Source of the DNA: Kitagawia praeruptora
Taxonomy: Eukaryota; Streptophyta; Magnoliopsida; Apiales; Apiaceae
Assembly: GCA_037693485.1 (NCBI GenBank)
Contig: CM075349.1
Coordinates: 118,397,501-118,461,500, forward strand
Direction of reading: 5' to 3'
DNA: 64,000 nucleotides
Shown piece by piece: positions 59,587 through 64,000 of the stretch; positions within the stretch are counted from its first letter, which is position 1, and every line of letters starts with the position of its first letter. The notes beneath the pieces were generated by a model that was given only the letters and a program-made list of their open reading frames with translations, did no database searches and was not told where the DNA came from. Made by a program: the position numbers and the translations under genes.

Positions 59587-61104
59587 TGATAGTGTTAGTG
59601 CCCTAGAGACAATGTAATTGTGCTTCTAGGATAAACTATTTTGTTATTCAGTGATTATGTTATATCGATTATTCAACAGTGATTTATTATGTCTTTATTT
59701 ACTGCGATATAAATATTAGAACAATAAATGTCCTTGGAATATGTAACATGTATTCTATATCTTTAAGTATGTGACTTAAAAATGAGATTATAAGAATAGT
59801 GTTAATATTCCTAAATATCCCTAATCGAGCATTATTAATATGGGACAATTATAATGCATAAAGATTAGTATGTTTGTTGACTGATGACCACATCTCATTG
59901 GTCATAGGTATAGTGATACTAAAGTCAAGAACATAGGTGCATGTAATATTCTACATGGCACTGGATTGACCCACAGTGAGTTTCTACATGTTGATAATGT
60001 CATTAGAAAGACTCATAGTGATAATGGTTTAATGATCCTTAGACTTGAGATCATTATATTTCTATACGAGGATTAATATACTTTGACTACATTAAAAGTT
60101 ACCTTTGACCGGGTGATGATAAAAATGTACATCGGGTATATTATGAGACGTATGAGAAATATGAATGATAGATAAAGGATTTAACCCTCCTATTATTAGG
60201 AGAGATATTATTGGCCTCTTGATTGAGTGAGACTATGAAAATGCATGGCCATGCTCAAATATTGATTTGTTTTTAATAGTCTACTCATTGATCAAGGAAA
60301 CCCGGATTAAACATTGATGAGGATGACTGATAACATGCTTCGAGTTTAATCTATAATATATATGGTTAAAGGGATTATATTACACGGAAACATTAATCAT
60401 GAAAGGTTTAATTGGATCACCAATTATTATTATTACTTGGGTAGCAATGATGTATTACTAGATGCCACTCATTGTTTATAATTTTATTATTGGATATTAA
60501 AATTATTGCCAACATAATAATAACCTAAAGGGTTACACAATAAGAACGTTTAAAATGGAGACTTATTTAAATTACGAATTTAAATAAATATATATATATA
60601 TATTATTATTTCGAATTATATAATTGATTAAGTAGGACTTGATTAATTATAATATAATTCGAATTAATATTAAAACCAAAATCAGATTGGGTTTAAGGAA
60701 GCCCAAAACAGATTTAGGTTTTAAGCCCAAACTCTTTCTCTATAAATACATAAGATGTATTGTTTTTAGGGTTAAGCTTTTTCCAAAATCATTTTATCAA
60801 AAACCCTAGCAGCTAGAGTGAGAGAGAGAGAGATTGAGGGCAGATTACGGCTAGTACCAACTCCGGAGATTGTGGAGACAATCGTGCGTTCGTGTGGACT
60901 AATTAGCGAAGCAGATCTCACGAAGAGGGCTGTGTGGTGATCGTTCTTGGACCTCCATCTGTCAACCGAATCGGAAAGCTTTTAAAAGGTACAGATTCTG
61001 TTCTCCATAATCAACATGTCTTATACACGGATCCTAGGGTTAGGTTTCGGTTTTTTATTGTTTATTATCATTTTCCGTTGCGTTTGTTGCCCCGAAACCT
61101 ATCA
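59587..61104 (+). repeat. 3' LTR of the outer copia element
   Basis: 1518 bp, uninterrupted, preceded by the purine tract aagtgggagat. It shows where the 5' copy was split (tatatttctatacgagg near 60055-60070). It differs from the 5' LTR by about 13 substitutions and two short repeat-length changes. Confidence 0.95.
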
Positions 61105-61109
61105 CACGT

Positions 61110-61891
61110 GTCTTCCACTTCTCCCTTCCCGAGACTGGTCTTCAGCATGGCAGCTATCTCAGCTTATTGACAAAAGGATTAAAGTAGTAGTCTACCGAGT
61201 TTATTTAATTCATAAAGACTATCTATACAGACTATCTATACAGACTATCAAATGAGTAATATCGATAGTCTATAAATCAAATAGACTATTTCTATAATCT
61301 ATTTGCTTAAGTCCTACCGATAGTCCTACGAGAGTAATTCCTGTAAAGCTTTGATAATCCTACCGGTAGTCTGGATGCTCAAAATAAAGACAGAAGAGGC
61401 GGTGTGTATTATTGATGTATAAAAAGAAAAAGAGGCGGCCAGTGAAAAAACAACTTTTAACATTTCATCCAAACCCAAAACAAACAGAAGCTCTCTTCTC
61501 TCTCCTGACGAACACACCCAGCAAGAGTTAGAAAAATTTATAGAAAAACAAGCTTGTTACGTTTGTAATATTTTATCCGGTAGAATTTGTTTATTGATCA
61601 CTCTTGTACTACTAGCGAATTAAGTTTCCTAGTTCTTATCTTGATTTTTGTTAACTAAATTAGAAAAGTTCATGTCGAATTTTCTAATTAGTTTTTATTA
61701 ACTTGATAACACTCTATACTGTATTTGTAACAACCCTCATGTTTAATATAGTTTTATATTGAACTTGAATTTTGTTTTATTTAATTTCGCACGAATTTGT
61801 CTTGAACTAAAATTAAATCACCGGACAAATTTCGATAAAACAATATTGTTTGTATTCAACCCCCCCTTCTACAAACATATTGGACCTAACA
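61110..61891 (+). repeat. Right part of the oldest Sirevirus 5' LTR
   Basis: It ends ATTGGACCTAACA, close to the end of the young Sirevirus LTR (TTTGGACCTAACA), and both have a C-run just before (ttcaacccccccttctac here). A TATA-like tataaaaag lies near 61419. The primer site TGGTATCTGAGC (61894-61905) has one mismatch. Confidence 0.65.
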
Positions 61892-61987
61892 ATTGGTATC
61901 TGAGCCATTTGATTAACACACTAATCAAGATCCTATTTTTCGTCAATTAAATTCGAACTCGAATTTTCTTAACTCTCCCAAATCATC

Positions 61988-64000
61988 ATGTCTTCTTCAA
62001 GAGTAAAGATTCCAATGTTTGATAGATTGAATTATGAACTGTGGAAAAAGAAAATGATCCTTTTTCTACAAGTGGCCAATCCTAAATATTTAGGAATATT
62101 GAAAACCGGGCCAATAGTTCCTATGGTTATAGAAGAGGAAGTAATCTCGGAAGGAGTTGTTGTAATTCCCGCAAGGACATATCCAAAGGACATTATTGCT
62201 TATACAAATGATGACAAAGTAGATATTGCCCTTGATCTTAATCTTCAATTGATTTTAGTGGAATCCCTAGATGCAATCATGTACAATCATGTTGTTAACT
62301 GTAAAGATGCCAAGCATATCTGGGACACCATTATAACAATAAATGAGGGAACTAAGAAAGTCGGGGAAAATAGATTGGAAATCCTGACCTCTGAGTATGA
62401 ACATTTCAAATCACAACATGGAGAAGATATCTCTGATGTTTTTGAGAGATATAATAATTTAATTAATAACCTACACCTCCACGGGAAATTTTACACACTC
62501 AGAAAAATAAACAGAAAGTTCTTGCTGACACTTCCTAAGAACATGGAGCACAGAATAACTACCATTAGAGAATCCAGAGATTTGAACCAAACTTCTTTGG
62601 AGAAAATCTTTGGCATTATGAAAACATATGAAATGGAACAGGTGCAACAAAAGGAGTTATATGGAAAGGGAAGGGTAGTCAGCACTTCTACTGCTTTGGT
62701 TGGTGAAGCTTCACCGAAGATGGAAGCTAAGGTTATTCAACCTTACAGCTCTGAAAAGGAGGTGATTGTAGCTGAATATGGGAAGACAGCTGCAAGTCAG
62801 GGTTGTGGAGAATTTTATTCATTAGAGGAGCTGGAGCAGTTGGAGGATGAGTCGATGGCAATGGTTGTAAGGCAATTTGATAATTTCAGATTTAGAAGAA
62901 GTCCAAATTTCAGATTCAAGTCTACTGGGAATTGATTCCAGCAAGGAGGTTCTTCATCAAGTAGCACAAGGGGTGGCTACGAAACTGGGATGGTAGACAG
63001 AAGCAAGATCAGGTGCTTTAAATGCAATGAAATTGGACACTTTGCAACGGAATGTCATCAACCTCAACAAGATGCAAGGAGAGAGTATGCATCTGGTAAG
63101 AAGAACACAGACACGGCCTATGTGGTACAAGGCAAAAGCTGGGATGACACCTACAGTGATGAAGAGGAGGTTGAGGATCTTGCCCTGATGGCAAAAACAG
63201 AAGAAATCCTAACTGGTCCTAAATCTCAGGTAAAATTTACTGACTCTGAGTTGGTTCGTCAGTTAGGTGGTTCCATGGTTAATGCACAGAAAGAAATTGC
63301 TAGACTAGTTCTGTTAAAAACTGATCTTGAAAATGAAGTGTTATAACTAAAAAAAGTGCATGTTAATCAAGATCAGCAAAAAGAGGAAATAGCACGACTT
63401 AATAGAAGAGAGAAATCCATTCTAAAAGTAGTGTCTAAACATCTTGCTAAAATTGCTAAACTTGAAACCAAGGTTAGTGTTTGCTTTAATTATGTTAAAA
63501 CTTCTAAAGAGTTTTTCAATAAACAAGCTGTAGACCGAACCGTAGGAATAGGGTTTGGCTACAACGAGGCTATTGGATTATTAGGCATAAATACCCCTCA
63601 CCTTGTTAGTGCTAAAGAGAGGGGTGTACCACATGCACTTAAGAATTTTAAAGATCATCTCTTTAAGAAGTCCATTGCAGAACCTCCAAACTTCACTTCT
63701 ATCATTATTCAGGAGGAGATGTGTACTGAGGATATTTCCAATGGAAATGTCCAGCTTAATGTAAAATCTGTTAAGGACATTAATCCCAAGAATGTTCATT
63801 CTAAACAAGGTGTGCCTAAGGAACCAGTTAAGGTTGTTGAGTCAACCAGTTCTTCTAAAACTGGGTTAGGTAGTAATAAGTTGAAAAAGAACAATAACAT
63901 GTCTAACATACATACCATGCCTGTTATTGATTCTTCTCATAAAGCATGTGGTGTTGTCAATTGTATGTCTTGTTCTTTTAATGTCATGTCTGCTTACTTT
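61988..64000 (+). pseudogene. Sirevirus gag, two stops, cut by the window end
   Basis: The frame starts MSSSRVKIPMFDRLNYELW, like the young Sirevirus Gag (KIPMFNRDHYEEW), and stays in one frame to the edge. Stops are at 62933 (TGA) and 63344 (TAA). It contains a UBN2-type domain (NNLHLHG region), a zinc knuckle CFKCNEIGHFATEC (about 63011-63052), an acidic stretch and, near the edge, CGVVNCMSCSFNVM. The remainder of gag and pol lies outside the window. Confidence 0.88.

Larger units (their letters stand above)
37668..61104 (+). mobile_element. Ty1/copia element with 1.5-kb LTRs, decayed coding region
   Basis: The LTRs begin TGATAGTGTTAGTGCCC and end ACCTATCA, flanked by the perfect duplication CACGT (37663-37667 and 61105-61109). 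The 5' LTR is split by a Sirevirus (38144-52761). The primer site TGGTATCAGAGC (53806-53817) follows the 5' LTR by one base, and a purine tract aagtgggagat precedes the 3' LTR. Protein motifs suggest a BARE/Angela-like lineage, but this is tentative. I counted about 13 substitutions between the LTRs by eye. Confidence 0.92.
36755..64000 (+). mobile_element. Sirevirus-type copia element (oldest of the nest), cut by window end
   Basis: Its gag begins at 61988 after an LTR end (61891) and a primer site (61894-61905). The LTR appears to continue left across the inserted element at 37668-61104: the bases on both sides of that insertion join through the duplication CACGT. The LTR probably starts near 36755 (tgatgtagcc), giving roughly 1.7 kb, but without the 3' LTR this cannot be confirmed. 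The LTR contains gatagtct/agactatc repeats near 61210-61330, palindromic as in other Sireviruses. Confidence 0.6.

Overview
This window is nuclear DNA of a flowering plant, most likely a eudicot. Introns are short and AT-rich, coding sequence is sparse, and plant-specific transposon families are stacked inside one another: Helitron, CACTA, hAT, Stowaway, Tourist/Harbinger, Mutator-like, a TRIM and Ty1/copia elements including Sireviruses. The species cannot be named from sequence alone. The only host genes I can support are one intact ERF transcription factor gene (10419-11033, minus) and the last exon of a 2-oxoglutarate-dependent dioxygenase gene (36357-36617, minus).

Layout. 88-8194 is a Helitron with clear termini. 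It carries a dead 5' portion of a Rep/helicase gene with AT-hook exons, a captured PPR gene fragment, and a 555-bp Mutator-like foldback element that sits between two tandem copies of one exon. 8195-14006 holds several MITEs, the ERF gene, tRNA-derived repeats and two hAT elements with 8-bp duplications. 14500-23000 is AT-rich and contains several non-autonomous Helitrons, a cluster of Tourist-like MITEs, a Stowaway carrying a minisatellite, and an interrupted inverted copy of the repeat at 9728-10020. 23120-24451 is a tiny LTR element (TRIM) whose 5' LTR is split by a 1-kb Harbinger-type element.

24890-34526 is a complete CACTA (En/Spm-like) transposon inserted in a Tourist-like MITE. Its two genes can be spliced in silico into open frames of 1083 codons (TNPD-like) and 792 codons (TNPA-like), so it may be autonomous. 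Both start codons lie 1-2 nt behind a possible 3' splice site, which suggests one shared leader exon spliced alternatively.

From about 36755 to the window end lies a three-level nest of copia retrotransposons. A decayed Sirevirus (plus strand, gag at 61988 onward) has its 5' LTR split by a second copia element (37668-61104, duplication CACGT). That element's 5' LTR is in turn split by a young Sirevirus (38144-52761, minus strand, duplication ATTTC). The young one has 1054-bp LTRs that look identical by eye, an intact gag, a pol broken by one stop codon, and an intact 1331-aa envelope-like ORF. The nest begins about 140 bp upstream of the dioxygenase exon, so the rest of that gene is probably displaced to beyond the right edge.

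I see no bacterial-type systems, CRISPR array, rRNA gene or credible intact tRNA gene. The most notable items are the apparently intact CACTA element, the insertion order that can be read from duplications, the Helitron with captured and duplicated exons, and a shared cysteine motif in the two Sirevirus Gag proteins.
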